A stretch of 64,000 nt of DNA from Pantoea vagans (GTDB taxonomy: Bacteria > Pseudomonadota > Gammaproteobacteria > Enterobacterales > Enterobacteriaceae), in contig NZ_CP038853.1 in the NCBI RefSeq assembly GCF_004792415.1, positions 434,001 to 498,000 on the forward strand, in the 5' to 3' direction. This document shows positions 1 through 9,050 of this stretch, piece after piece. A program made the translations under genes and the position numbers. Under the pieces are notes generated by a model that searched no databases, had not been told where the DNA came from, and was given only the letters and a program-made list of their open reading frames with translations. Position 1 is the stretch's first letter; each line of letters opens with the position of its first letter.

Positions 1-316
1 GCACAAACATACAGAGCGAGAAGATGGTCAGATCGCGGCTGGTCATCAGCCCGATTATCGCCAGCACCATCAGGACGAAGCCGAAAATCAGCTGGCGCTT
101 CAGTGGCACAATCACCATCAGCCAGGCGTTGAGGAAGACCGCCGCCAGGATGCCACTGTTGAGGAAGGTGAAGGTGTTACTCATGCTGGAAATGGGGATC
201 TGGAAATCTTTTGCGATATCGCCCATTACCATGCCGGTAACGATCACCAGTGCGCCGGTCAGCGCGTAGGAGAAGAAGCTTATCCAGGTAAGGCCAATAC
301 GATTACGGTTTGTCAT
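1..316 (-). CDS. tsgA: MFS transporter TsgA, N-terminal part (runs off the left edge)
   Basis: Reading leftward from ATG 314-316 gives 105 codons beginning [20 protein letters not shown], closely matching the start of E. coli TsgA, a major-facilitator inner-membrane protein of uncertain substrate. The visible part covers about three membrane segments, with a GMVMGDIA stretch and the [19 protein letters not shown] segment. The rest, about three quarters of the protein, lies outside the window. The position next to ppiA and divergent from it is the same as in E. coli, which supports the call. The frame has no stop to position 1, so nothing suggests a broken gene. Confidence 0.88.
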   Translation of the reverse strand, partial: MTNRNRIGLTWISFFSYALTGALVIVTGMVMGDIAKDFQIPISSMSNTFTFLNSGILAAVFLNAWLMVIVPLKRQLIFGFVLMVLAIIGLMTSRDLTIFSLCMFV

Positions 317-424
317 GTTCTGAACCTGTTGAGAACCGGGTGCCAAAAAGTGTCAGAAAGTGTAAACGGAACTGTGATCTTAATAAACAAGCAGTGAAAC
401 TACAGATCCATATTTCATGTGTTG

Positions 425-440
425 TGTGATTTTAATCACG
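425..440 (+). promoter_or_regulatory. CRP site in the tsgA-ppiA spacer
   Basis: TGTGA at 425-429 and TCACG at 436-440 are separated by six bases, which is the CRP consensus TGTGA-N6-TCACA with one mismatch. E. coli ppiA (rotA) is known to be CRP-controlled, and crp itself lies 5 kb downstream. The site could also act on tsgA, whose start is about 110 bases away on the other side. Confidence 0.7.
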
Positions 441-486
441 CAATTACGGTTGTTTAACGTTTGCTCAGCGCTTTTGCCGCAACAGC

Positions 487-534
487 GTAAATATAGGTAA
501 AACGCTGGCTCATGGAATAGAGTCTCTTTACAAT
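487..534 (+). promoter_or_regulatory. CpxR box and promoter of ppiA
   Basis: GTAAA at 487-491 and GTAAA at 497-501, five bases apart, form a perfect CpxR box. A TACAAT -10 element lies at 529-534, with a weak -35 (TGGCTC) at 506-511, so the box sits directly upstream of the -35 region as expected for an activator. ppiA is an established member of the Cpx envelope-stress regulon in E. coli. The transcription start is inferred. Confidence 0.7.
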
Positions 535-577
535 CAATCACGTTTTTGTGCCCGCTCTCCCAGGTAAGGAATCTTTC

Positions 578-1150
578 ATGTTTAAACGTACTTTAACAGC
601 GGCCATCACCCTGTTAGCGCTCTCTTCCGTTTCCGCCCAGGCGCTGGCCGCAAAAGGTGACACCCACGTTCTGCTCACCACCTCCGCCGGCAATATCGAA
701 CTCGAACTGAATAACCAGAAAGCGCCGGTTTCTGTGAAAAACTTCGTTGATTACGTCAACAACAGTTTTTACAACAACACCATTTTTCATCGCGTGATCC
801 CGGGCTTCATGGTGCAGGGTGGTGGCTTCACCACGGATATGCAGCAGAAGCAGACCAACGCGCCAATTAAAAACGAAGCGGACAATGGACTGCGTAACCT
901 GCGCGGTACCATCTCTATGGCGCGTACTGCCGATAAAGACAGTGCCACCAGCCAGTTCTTCCTCAACGTTGCGGATAATGCCTTCCTCGACCACGGCCAG
1001 CGCGATTTCGGCTATGCCGTATTTGGTAAGATTGTGAAAGGTCAGGATGTGGTTGAAAAAATTTCTCAGGTTCCGACCAAAGATGTGGGTCCGTACCAGA
1101 ATGTGCCGTCCAAACCGGTAGTTATCCTCTCCGCCAAAGTCCTGCCTTAA
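578..1150 (+). CDS. ppiA: Periplasmic peptidyl-prolyl cis-trans isomerase A (cyclophilin)
   Basis: Cyclophilin that catalyses proline isomerisation in secreted proteins in the periplasm. The 190 residues equal the E. coli length. A Sec signal peptide covers residues 1-24 (basic start, hydrophobic core, cleavage after ALA). The cyclophilin core follows, with the catalytic [15 protein letters not shown] block (Arg72, Gln80) and a [12 protein letters not shown] segment. ATG 578 was chosen over the upstream GTG at 548 because it begins the signal peptide, aligns with E. coli and has AGGAA in front. Regulation by CRP and CpxR is indicated by the upstream sites. A short hairpin at 1161-1178 follows the stop but has no T-run. 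Confidence 0.96.
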   Translation: MFKRTLTAAITLLALSSVSAQALAAKGDTHVLLTTSAGNIELELNNQKAPVSVKNFVDYVNNSFYNNTIFHRVIPGFMVQGGGFTTDMQQKQTNAPIKNEADNGLRNLRGTISMARTADKDSATSQFFLNVADNAFLDHGQRDFGYAVFGKIVKGQDVVEKISQVPTKDVGPYQNVPSKPVVILSAKVLP

Positions 1151-1249
1151 CGCTTTTTGTCGCCATCTGCGGATGGCGACCGCCTGCCGCTTCCGGCAAA
1201 GCCAGAATTTGCTCTTATACTTAGGGCAAAAACCTGAGCAGGAGGCGGT

Positions 1250-1420
1250 ATGGCGAACAAACTCACCGAAAAACAGAAGGTCACTCTGTGGCAACAGCGG
1301 CGTAGCGCCAGCTATCAGGCCAGCTGTAAGCTGGAAGGCTTTGCGCCGAATGAAACCAGCCTGAACAGTGAAGATGCGGCTGCACGCCTGGCGTCACTGA
1401 GGAGGCAATATGGACTCTAA
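1250..1420 (+). CDS. yhfG: YhfG, antitoxin partner of Fic
   Basis: A 56-residue protein beginning MANKLTEKQKVTLWQQRRSA, matching E. coli YhfG (FicA). Small proteins of this kind inhibit a class I Fic toxin by inserting an [S/T]xxxE[G/N] helix into its ATP site; Ser25-Cys-Lys-Leu-Glu29-Gly30 fits that motif exactly. AGGAGG lies seven bases before ATG 1250. The gene overlaps fic by 11 bases (1410-1420) in another frame, so the two are translationally coupled, the usual antitoxin-first layout. The antitoxin role rests on family knowledge and the motif. Confidence 0.9.
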   Translation: MANKLTEKQKVTLWQQRRSASYQASCKLEGFAPNETSLNSEDAAARLASLRRQYGL

Positions 1421-2003
1421 TACCGCTGTGACCCAGGATCCTTACCTGTGGCAGCATGACACGGTGCTGAAAAATCTGGCCGACATTCATGACGCCGCGC
1501 AACTGCGCAAGGCGGAGCTGAGCTTCAGTGCAGCGCGTGCCGCCACGCTGGAACTGGGGCCGCGTAATCCCGGATTGCCTTACCTGCGCCAGATCCACCG
1601 CACGCTGTTCCAGGACATTTACAGCTGGGCCGGCGAACTGCGCACCATCGATATCTGGCGTGATGAGACGCCGTTCTGCCATTTTGAATATATCGAAAAG
1701 GAAGGTAACGCGCTGATGGCCGCGCTGGAGGAGGAGAAAGGCCTGGCTGAGTTGCCGCGTGACGAATTTATTCAGCGCATCGCTCATTACTACTGCGAAA
1801 TCAATATGCTGCATCCTTTCCGTCATGGAAATGGCCGGGCGCAGCGGATTTTCTTTGAACAGCTGGCGCTGCATGCCGGTTATCTGCTTTCATGGGAAGA
1901 GACGGACGCGGAGAGCTGGAAAGCCGCTAATCAGGCCGGTGTAGCCGGAGACCTGGCCCCGCTGGAGCAGGTGTTTGCGAAAGTGGTGAGTGAGGCGGCT
2001 TAA
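1410..2003 (+). CDS. fic: Fic-domain AMP transferase (class I toxin)
   Basis: A 197-residue Fic protein. The catalytic loop HPFRHGNGRAQR at residues 135-146 matches HxFx(D/E)GNGRxxR except that His139 stands where the acidic, metal-binding residue usually is, as in some class I enzymes. There is no inhibitory SxxxEG helix within the protein; it is supplied by YhfG encoded just upstream. Fic enzymes transfer AMP from ATP to hydroxyl groups of target proteins; the E. coli homologue targets DNA gyrase and topoisomerase IV when not inhibited. The flap segment lies near residues 75-92. ATG 1410 overlaps yhfG and is preceded by GGAGG. Confidence 0.93.
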   Translation: MDSNTAVTQDPYLWQHDTVLKNLADIHDAAQLRKAELSFSAARAATLELGPRNPGLPYLRQIHRTLFQDIYSWAGELRTIDIWRDETPFCHFEYIEKEGNALMAALEEEKGLAELPRDEFIQRIAHYYCEINMLHPFRHGNGRAQRIFFEQLALHAGYLLSWEETDAESWKAANQAGVAGDLAPLEQVFAKVVSEAA

Positions 2004-2044
2004 CCGCGTAGAATAGCGGCGCGGTTTATCATTCTGGACGCGTC

Positions 2045-2620
2045 ATGCTGCTGCTTATCGACAATTACGACTCCTTTACCTGGAATCTTTATCAATACTT
2101 CTGCGAGCTGGGCGCGCAGGTTCAGGTGGTGCGCAATGATGCCATCACCCTGGAGCAGATGGCAGCGTTACCGCTGACCCATCTGGTCATCTCCCCTGGT
2201 CCCTGCACGCCGTCAGAGTCGGGCATCTCGCTGGCGGCGATTCGGCATTTCGCCGGTAATGTGCCGGTGCTGGGTGTTTGCCTGGGCCATCAGGCGATTG
2301 CGCAGGCCTATGGCGCGAAGGTGGTGCGGGCGCGTCAGGTGATGCACGGCAAAACCTCCGCGATTCAGCACACCGGCCAGGGCGTGTTCCGAAATCTCAA
2401 TAATCCCCTTACCGTGACCCGCTACCACTCGCTGATTGTGCAGCGCGATTCCCTGCCCGATGCGTTCGAGGTGACGGCCTGGACGGTGCGTGACGGCGAG
2501 CCTGACGAAATTATGGGATTCCGCCATAAAACCCTGGCGCTGGAAGGCGTGCAGTTCCATCCCGAGAGCATTCTCAGCGAGCAGGGACATCAGCTGCTGC
2601 GCAATTTCCTTGCGCAATAA
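2045..2620 (+). CDS. pabA: Aminodeoxychorismate synthase, glutamine amidotransferase subunit
   Basis: Class I glutamine amidotransferase of 191 residues that passes ammonia from glutamine to PabB for making 4-amino-4-deoxychorismate, the p-aminobenzoate precursor of folate. The catalytic triad is visible: Cys79 in LGVCLGHQ, then His172 and Glu174 in FHPES near the C-terminus. The oxyanion-loop motif [11 protein letters not shown] is at residues 50-60. TrpG is the close paralogue, but the fic-pabA-argD order is that of E. coli pabA. The start at 2045 lies 41 bases after the fic stop and gives the conserved [15 protein letters not shown] beginning. Confidence 0.95.
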   Translation: MLLLIDNYDSFTWNLYQYFCELGAQVQVVRNDAITLEQMAALPLTHLVISPGPCTPSESGISLAAIRHFAGNVPVLGVCLGHQAIAQAYGAKVVRARQVMHGKTSAIQHTGQGVFRNLNNPLTVTRYHSLIVQRDSLPDAFEVTAWTVRDGEPDEIMGFRHKTLALEGVQFHPESILSEQGHQLLRNFLAQ

Positions 2621-2653
2621 GTTGCCTTTGAGTGATTTTTTATGCATATTTTG

Positions 2654-3922
<1,269 letters not shown>

Positions 3923-3923
3923 C

Positions 3924-5999
3924 TTAGTTTTTGCGTAAGCGTCTGATTAGCCAGCGGCCATGTTGCGGTCGCTGGTTCCACGCCAGCGATGAAATGGTGT
4001 ACATCACGCTCAGGTGATCGAGAATGCGCCGCACATGCTGTTCCACCACCGTGATCGGTCCTTCACTGATGTTCTCAAGGTCATCCAGCAGATTCACCTG
4101 TGAGCTTTCACCATCATATTCCAGCCGCTGCTGACACCGCTGCAGCGCAATTTCGCAGGATTGCAGATAGCGTTGAGCCAGCGAGGCGGTCAGCATCGTG
4201 TGCTCGCGCGCCAGAATCGTTATCGCATTGATATGCTCGACGATAAACTGACTGTGGGTGACCCAGAGCCGCATATCACTGAGATAGCGGGAGTTGAATG
4301 CCGGTTCCTGCATCGCCTGATTCAGTGAGTTAAACAGCGCATTGTGTGCCTGATTCACTTTCACGCGCTGATAAGCCAGTTTCTCTGGCGACTGTTCGTC
4401 ACCCAGCAAGAGCCGCAGCGCATCCTGATAGGTTTCCAGCGCATCGTGGGCGTTCTGCCGCAGTAAGCCGCTCTGCCACTGCGGCCACAGCCACAGCATC
4501 CCGCCAAAGGCGATCAAACAGCCCATCAGCGTATCCATCAGTCGCGGCAGCAGAAACTGTGCGCCATTCAGTGACAGCAGTTGCAGCGAGTAAACCGCCG
4601 TGACCGTAAAGCCAATCATCGACCAGCCATAGAACTGGCGGGTAAAGCGATAGCTGATAAAGGTGATCGCCAGCATGATCAGCAGCACCAGTGACTCCGG
4701 CACCGCCAGCCGCAGCGTGGCGGCCGCAATCACCAGTCCTGCAAAGGTGCCCAATGCCCGGTGCTGGATACGGACGCGGGTGGCGCTGTAGCCGTTCTGG
4801 CTGACGAACATAATGGTCATCAGGATCCAGTAGGGTTTGGGGATATTGAAGAACAGCGCCAGCGCGCTGCCCAGCATCAGCATCACCGCAAAGCGACCCG
4901 CCGTGCGCAGCGCCGACGAGCGAAACGAGAGATAACTGCGCAGCGCCGGTAACAGCGGCAGGCGGCGCTGGCGGTCTGCCATCAGATCGCGCTGGTAAAG
5001 CGGCTTCTGGGTGCGCAGCACGCGCGCAATGCGGTTGAAGTGATAAAGGCAGAAGTTACCCACCGGATTATCGGGGTGCTGATGAGCAATTTTCTCCAGC
5101 GCGCCGAGTTGTTTATCCATCGCAAAGCGGTCGGGTAACTGGTGATAAAGGATGTTATCCGCCAGTACCCGCAGCCGGGCCGAGATGGTTTTAGCATTCC
5201 AGCGGATCACCGCTTCAGCATGGCTCTGCTCCACCAGCTTTTGCACCTCTTCCGGGCGGTGCAGGCTGACCGAGATATGCTCCTGCAGATCGAGCGCCAC
5301 CTGAAAAGCGCGCGTCAGCCGCTTATGGCTGTGATCGCGGCTTGCCGACAGCATGTGCATCTGCTGATAACAGGTGTTGATCAGATCGACCACTTTCTGC
5401 TGGTGAGCCAGCAGCGGCGGCAGCGCTTTTTCGGGATCGGTCAGCTGCGTCAGCAGGGTATATTTGGCGTCGCAGTAGTTGGCCAGTTCGCGGTAGATCA
5501 GGCTCAGGCTCTCACGCATCGGCTGCTCTTTCCACAGCCAGAACCAGAACCAGTTAAATACCCCATACCAGAGCGTGCCGCCGATATAGAGCAGCGGAGT
5601 GACATAGATGGGCATGCGGCCAATCAGGCTGAGGGTAAAGATGGCGGCAATAAGGGTGCCGGGTAGCAGACGGCCATGCAGCGGACTAATCTCACCGGTG
5701 ACGCCAAGCAGCAAAGGCATAGCGAAGAGGATCAGCGGCAGTGGAATCGCATGCAGAGTGAGCCATTGGATCAGGAAGCTGCCGAGGGCAAACAGGCTGC
5801 CGCCCACAATCAGACGTTTGAAGAAGCGTTTATGCGGAGTATCGAGACCGGCGATATTGCAGCAGGCGGGCACTAACGAGAACAGCAGACCTTTTTGCAG
5901 GTCGCCAGCCAGCCAGCCCAGTGCGACCGGCAGACAGAGCACCAGCGTTTGCCGCAAGGCGTAGTTAACTTCAGGATGGTAAATGATTCGACGCCACAT
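3924..5999 (-). CDS. yhfK: YccS/YhfK-family inner-membrane protein
   Basis: A 691-residue homologue of E. coli YhfK (YccS/YhfK and fusaric-acid-resistance superfamily). It has two blocks of hydrophobic segments, roughly residues 13-150 and 365-510, each followed by a long helical cytoplasmic region; NIAGLDTPHKRFFKRL and NAHDALETYQDALRLLLGDE are typical segments. Relatives export aromatic acids, but no substrate is established for YhfK. It lies between argD and crp as in E. coli and ends one base from the argD stop, so the two genes converge with no room for a separate terminator. Confidence 0.9.
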   Translation of the reverse strand: MWRRIIYHPEVNYALRQTLVLCLPVALGWLAGDLQKGLLFSLVPACCNIAGLDTPHKRFFKRLIVGGSLFALGSFLIQWLTLHAIPLPLILFAMPLLLGVTGEISPLHGRLLPGTLIAAIFTLSLIGRMPIYVTPLLYIGGTLWYGVFNWFWFWLWKEQPMRESLSLIYRELANYCDAKYTLLTQLTDPEKALPPLLAHQQKVVDLINTCYQQMHMLSASRDHSHKRLTRAFQVALDLQEHISVSLHRPEEVQKLVEQSHAEAVIRWNAKTISARLRVLADNILYHQLPDRFAMDKQLGALEKIAHQHPDNPVGNFCLYHFNRIARVLRTQKPLYQRDLMADRQRRLPLLPALRSYLSFRSSALRTAGRFAVMLMLGSALALFFNIPKPYWILMTIMFVSQNGYSATRVRIQHRALGTFAGLVIAAATLRLAVPESLVLLIMLAITFISYRFTRQFYGWSMIGFTVTAVYSLQLLSLNGAQFLLPRLMDTLMGCLIAFGGMLWLWPQWQSGLLRQNAHDALETYQDALRLLLGDEQSPEKLAYQRVKVNQAHNALFNSLNQAMQEPAFNSRYLSDMRLWVTHSQFIVEHINAITILAREHTMLTASLAQRYLQSCEIALQRCQQRLEYDGESSQVNLLDDLENISEGPITVVEQHVRRILDHLSVMYTISSLAWNQRPQHGRWLIRRLRKN

Positions 6000-6018
6000 C
6001 GGCCCAACACAAACAATA

Positions 6019-6044
6019 ACGGCGTGATGTTGCCATCACGCCGT
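6019..6044 (-). terminator. Rho-independent terminator of crp
   Basis: CGGCGTGATG at 6020-6029 pairs with CATCACGCCG at 6034-6043 around a four-base loop, and A6019-T6044 adds one more pair. Read on the minus strand, the stem is followed by TTATTGTTTG, a T-rich tail. It lies 13 bases beyond the crp stop and before yhfK. Confidence 0.8.
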
Positions 6045-6056
6045 GGATGACAGGAA

Positions 6057-6689
6057 TTAGCGGGTGCCGTAAACGACGATGGTTTTGCCGTGTGCGGAGA
6101 TCAGGTTCTGATCTTCCAGCATCTTCAGAATTCGGCCCACGGTTTCACGTGAACAACCCACAATCTGGCCAATTTCCTGACGAGTGATTTTAATTTGCAT
6201 GCCGTCGGGATGCGTCATGGCATCTGGCTGCTTCGCCAGGTTAAGCAGAGTCTGTGCAATGCGTCCGGTGACGTCGAGGAAAGCGAGGTTACCCACTTTT
6301 TCAGACGTGACCTGCAGGCGACGCGCCATCTGCGAGGAGAGTCGCATCAGGATGTCGGGGTTAACCTGGATCAGCTGACGGAATTTCTTGTAAGAAATCT
6401 CCGCTACTTCGCACGCGCTTTTCGCACGTACCCAGGCGCTGCGCTCCTGACCTTCTTCGAACAGGCCAAGCTCACCAATGAAATCGCCCTGATTCAGGTA
6501 GGAAAGAATCATCTCTTTGCCTTCTTCATCTTTAATCAGAACCGCGACGGAACCTTTCACGATGTAGTAAAGCGTTTCTGCTTTTTCACCTTGGTGAATC
6601 AGCGTACTTTTGGATGGATACTTGTGAATATGGCAATGGGACAGGAACCATTCGAGTGTAGGGTCTGTTTGCGGTTTGCCGAGAACCAT
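6057..6689 (-). CDS. crp: cAMP receptor protein, global transcription regulator
   Basis: 210 residues that by recall differ from E. coli CRP at only two positions: Ser91 (Thr in E. coli) and Ser119 (Ala). The cyclic-nucleotide domain holds the cAMP-contacting [13 protein letters not shown] segment (Glu73, Arg83, Ser84) and Thr128/Ser129 on the dimer helix. The DNA-reading helix [11 protein letters not shown] is intact at residues 181-191. CRP with cAMP activates or represses catabolic and many other promoters; a candidate target here is ppiA. The leader carries AGAGGATAA before the ATG, as in E. coli. The two changes are conservative and outside the contact residues named. Confidence 0.99.
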   Translation of the reverse strand: MVLGKPQTDPTLEWFLSHCHIHKYPSKSTLIHQGEKAETLYYIVKGSVAVLIKDEEGKEMILSYLNQGDFIGELGLFEEGQERSAWVRAKSACEVAEISYKKFRQLIQVNPDILMRLSSQMARRLQVTSEKVGNLAFLDVTGRIAQTLLNLAKQPDAMTHPDGMQIKITRQEIGQIVGCSRETVGRILKMLEDQNLISAHGKTIVVYGTR

Positions 6690-6992
6690 TCGCTATTATC
6701 CTCTGTTGTAATCGTGCCCAAAATACAGGGGGCAGTTTTCCCTGTCAGGCGGTGAAAGCTTCAAGCGTTTCCTTTTCAGGAAATTATTCGGGCCGCATCA
6801 GGCGCAGTGCGCATCATTCTTCCCGGCTTCGCCATCGGGTGACGAAAAATATTTTCAGCACTGTTTGTAGCACAGCTTTTGCCGACTGTCTTCTGTTGTC
6901 TCGCTTCAGCTACGGGCGGATTTCTCTGGATTGCTGTTTACCAGGTGAAAGCGTACTCTGGCGACAAAACAGCGTATTCCGGAGCAAAAATC
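6690..6992. promoter_or_regulatory. Divergent crp-yhfA control region
   Basis: 303 bases without a gene between two divergent starts. E. coli crp has a long leader and is autoregulated from this interval. CAGGG at 6727-6731 and CCCTG at 6741-6745 can pair in the crp leader, close to the ribosome site. TTGCTG (about 6931) and TACTCT (about 6954) with a 17-base spacer are a possible yhfA promoter. I could not find a convincing 16-base CRP palindrome, so any autoregulatory site must be degenerate. Confidence 0.45.
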
Positions 6993-7397
6993 ATGCAGGC
7001 AAGAGTGAAATGGGTAGAAGGGCTGACATTCCTCGGAGAATCCTCATCCGGCCATCAGATACTGATGGATGGTAATTCGGGTGATAAAGCGCCCAGCCCA
7101 ATGGAGATGGTGCTGATGGCGGCGGGCGGATGCAGCGCGATTGACGTGGTATCAATTCTGCAAAAAGGCCGCAACGATGTGGCTGATTGTGAAGTAAAAC
7201 TGACCTCAGAACGTCGTGAAGAGGCGCCGCGAATCTTTACGCACATCAACCTGCATTTTATCGTGAGTGGCAAAGCGCTCCAGGATAAAGCGGTCTCACG
7301 CGCCGTCGATCTTTCGGCGGAAAAATATTGCTCGGTAGCCATCATGCTGGGTAAAGGTGTGACGATTACGCATAGCTATGAGGTGGTTGAGCTGTAG
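6993..7397 (+). CDS. yhfA: OsmC-family protein YhfA
   Basis: A 134-residue OsmC/Ohr-superfamily protein, the same length as E. coli YhfA. The two conserved cysteines expected of a thiol peroxidase site are present: Cys47 in AAGGCSAIDV and Cys113 in AEKYCSV. OsmC proteins reduce organic hydroperoxides, but YhfA itself has no established substrate. ATG 6993 was chosen over in-frame upstream starts because it gives the MQARVKWVEGLTFLGE beginning of the family and has GGAG about eight bases in front. It is divergent from crp, as in E. coli. Confidence 0.92.
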   Translation: MQARVKWVEGLTFLGESSSGHQILMDGNSGDKAPSPMEMVLMAAGGCSAIDVVSILQKGRNDVADCEVKLTSERREEAPRIFTHINLHFIVSGKALQDKAVSRAVDLSAEKYCSVAIMLGKGVTITHSYEVVEL

Positions 7398-7460
7398 TCA
7401 TTGCAGACCTGCTAACTTCACTTCCCGTGTCTGATGCAGGTTGCTTTAAGACTGTGCCTG

Positions 7461-7649
7461 CGCAGGGAACCGGGTCAGATCGGAAAGACGCAAAAACCGC
7501 CATCCATGGCATGCTTGGCCCGCGCAATTACGCACCTCATCCCTGAGGTGCGCCCGTAGCCGGGCCAACGCGTTGCGTTGTTCAAAAACGCTCCAGGCGT
7601 TTTTGTCCCTGGCGCGGGACGCTTTCCTCTTCTGACCCGGTTCCCTGCG
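7461..7649. repeat. Nested inverted-repeat element 1 (189 bp)
   Basis: Nineteen bases at 7461-7479 are the exact reverse complement of 7631-7649, and just inside them both arms carry GGAAAG. Within the element are perfect stems: CGCACCTCA 7531-7539 with TGAGGTGCG 7544-7552; TTGGCCCG 7515-7522 with CGGGCCAA 7561-7568; CAAAAACGC 7583-7591 with GCGTTTTTG 7597-7605. Bases 7484-7505 recur inverted in the neighbouring element at 7807-7827. Reading frames through it are weak and disagree between strands, so it is best seen as a non-coding repeat. It is not ERIC or a classic REP as far as I can recognise. Confidence 0.75.
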
Positions 7650-7744
7650 TGTTGAGCTTATCTATTGCTGTCAGATTCTTTGTGCCCATGGTTTGTCTGA
7701 AGCGGTCTTACTGAAACCGGATGCGGTTGCCGGACGTGAAGCGA

Positions 7745-7847
7745 AGGGAGCATATGCCTGTAGCAAAGCGTCCCGCCCCAGGGATGGGGCGGGCCGAGCG
7801 TGCCAGGGATGGCGGTTTTGCGTCTTTGCGAAAGGCGTATGCTCCCT
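7745..7847. repeat. Nested inverted-repeat element 2 (103 bp)
   Basis: AGGGAGCATATGCCT at 7745-7759 pairs with 7833-7847 with one G-T mismatch in 15, and CAAAG-containing arms extend the pairing inward. The centre is a perfect stem, CCCGCCCCA 7772-7780 with TGGGGCGGG 7785-7793. The right arm (7807-7827) is the inverted copy, with one T fewer, of 7484-7505 in element 1, so the two elements share sequence. It lies about 50 bases beyond the prkB stop and could fold in transcripts of either direction. The rest of 7398-7896 holds nothing I can name. Confidence 0.7.
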
Positions 7848-7896
7848 GAAGCCTGCTCAGCAGTCATTCTTTACCGCACGAAAGGCATCTGCTCTC

Positions 7897-8766
7897 TTAC
7901 TCAATCCGTTTACCTTCCATCAGCCGCTTCACCAGCGGGCCCATGATCAACTCCATCGCCAGCCCCATTTTGCCGCCAGGCACCACCAGCGTATTAATGT
8001 GCGAGATAAACGAACCCTGCAGCATTGCCAGCAGGTAGGGGAAGTCAATGTCCTCCAGCCCCTGAAAGTGAATCACGACAAAGCTCTCATCCAGTGACGG
8101 AATGGCGCGGGCTGCGAACGGGTTGGAAGTATCGATGGTTGGAACGCGCTGAAAGTTGATATGGGTGCGTGAAAACTGGGGCGTGATGTAGTTGATGTAA
8201 TCTTCCATTGAGCGCACCACGGAATCCATCACTGCTTCACGTGAATGACCGCGCTCGCCGGTGTCGCGCACCAGCTTCTGAATCCACTCCAGGTTAACAA
8301 TTGGTACCACGCCCACCAGCAGATCCACCTGTTCCGCCACGTTGTGCTGCGCCGTCACCACACCGCCATGTAATCCTTCATAAAAAAGAATATCGGTATT
8401 CTGCGGTAGCGGCTGCCAGGGCGTGAAAGTACCGGGTACCTGATTCCACGGCACGGCTTCATCGTAGGTGTGCAGATATTTACGCGACTGCCCCTGCCCG
8501 CTGTGACCATACTCTTTAAAGCTCTGCTCCAGCAGGCCAAAGTCATTGGCTTCCGGGCCGAAATAGCTGACATGACGTCCCAGATCGCGCGCCTTACGAA
8601 TCGCCATATCCATTTCCGGGCGGGTAAAGCGGTGAAAGCTGTCACCTTCAAGCTCCGCCGCGTGCAGGTCAAGCTGCTGAAAGATTTTGCGGAATGCCAG
8701 GCTGGTGGTAGTGGTTCCTGCGCCGCTGGAACCGGTCACCGCGATAATGGGATGACGTGCAGACAT
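7897..8766 (-). CDS. prkB: Phosphoribulokinase-like kinase PrkB
   Basis: A 289-residue P-loop kinase of the phosphoribulokinase/uridine kinase superfamily, matching E. coli PrkB in length and start. The Walker A loop GSSGAGTTT is at residues 12-20, and ELEGDSFHRF near residue 39 and LFYEGLHGG near 128 are family blocks. True phosphoribulokinase belongs to the Calvin cycle, which is absent from enterobacteria, so the substrate here is unknown. It heads away from the repeat-filled spacer and follows yheT-yheU in the same direction, with a 61-base gap after yheU, as in E. coli. Confidence 0.9.
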   Translation of the reverse strand: MSARHPIIAVTGSSGAGTTTTSLAFRKIFQQLDLHAAELEGDSFHRFTRPEMDMAIRKARDLGRHVSYFGPEANDFGLLEQSFKEYGHSGQGQSRKYLHTYDEAVPWNQVPGTFTPWQPLPQNTDILFYEGLHGGVVTAQHNVAEQVDLLVGVVPIVNLEWIQKLVRDTGERGHSREAVMDSVVRSMEDYINYITPQFSRTHINFQRVPTIDTSNPFAARAIPSLDESFVVIHFQGLEDIDFPYLLAMLQGSFISHINTLVVPGGKMGLAMELIMGPLVKRLMEGKRIE

Positions 8767-8827
8767 AGAAAAGCTCCCTGTGAGGTCGGACGATGAGCAT
8801 TGTTATCATGAAAGGGTGCCGGGTGCA

Positions 8828-9046
8828 TCAGCCACGAAATTCTTTGCGCGGCATGATATTGACCGATTCATGCAGTTCCGACCACACCAGCACCACTTCA
8901 CCGGTTTCCAGCTGGCGTCGCACATCAGCCACCTTGTCCAGCAGGCTGCGTTCATGCTCGCCATAGTCAGTGCCTTCACGCAGCACAAAGGTTTCAATCA
9001 GATTTTCAAGGGTCTCAGGAGAGACCTGTTGCCAGGGAATAATCAC
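8828..9046 (-). CDS. yheU: Small conserved protein YheU
   Basis: A 72-residue UPF0270 protein beginning (V/M)[19 protein letters not shown] and containing [19 protein letters not shown], matching E. coli YheU along its length. The start is inferred as GTG at 9044-9046, four bases after the yheT stop; a longer open frame reaches upstream into yheT but has no family support there. No biochemical role is known. The tight spacing indicates co-transcription and coupling with yheT. Confidence 0.85.
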   Translation of the reverse strand: MIIPWQQVSPETLENLIETFVLREGTDYGEHERSLLDKVADVRRQLETGEVVLVWSELHESVNIMPRKEFRG

Positions 9047-9050
9047 GAGA

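Noticed and set aside
1161..1178. Hairpin after ppiA as a terminator
   Set aside because: The stem CGCCATC/GATGGCG is perfect but no T-run follows in the direction of transcription.
6057..6689. Ser91 and Ser119 in CRP as signs of altered function
   Set aside because: Both are conservative changes outside the cAMP, DNA and activating-region residues that I can place; they look like neutral drift.
7658..8097. Small open frames in the yhfA-prkB spacer
   Set aside because: They cross the inverted-repeat elements or run antisense into prkB, disagree between strands and have no ribosome site; the repeat interpretation explains the sequence better.
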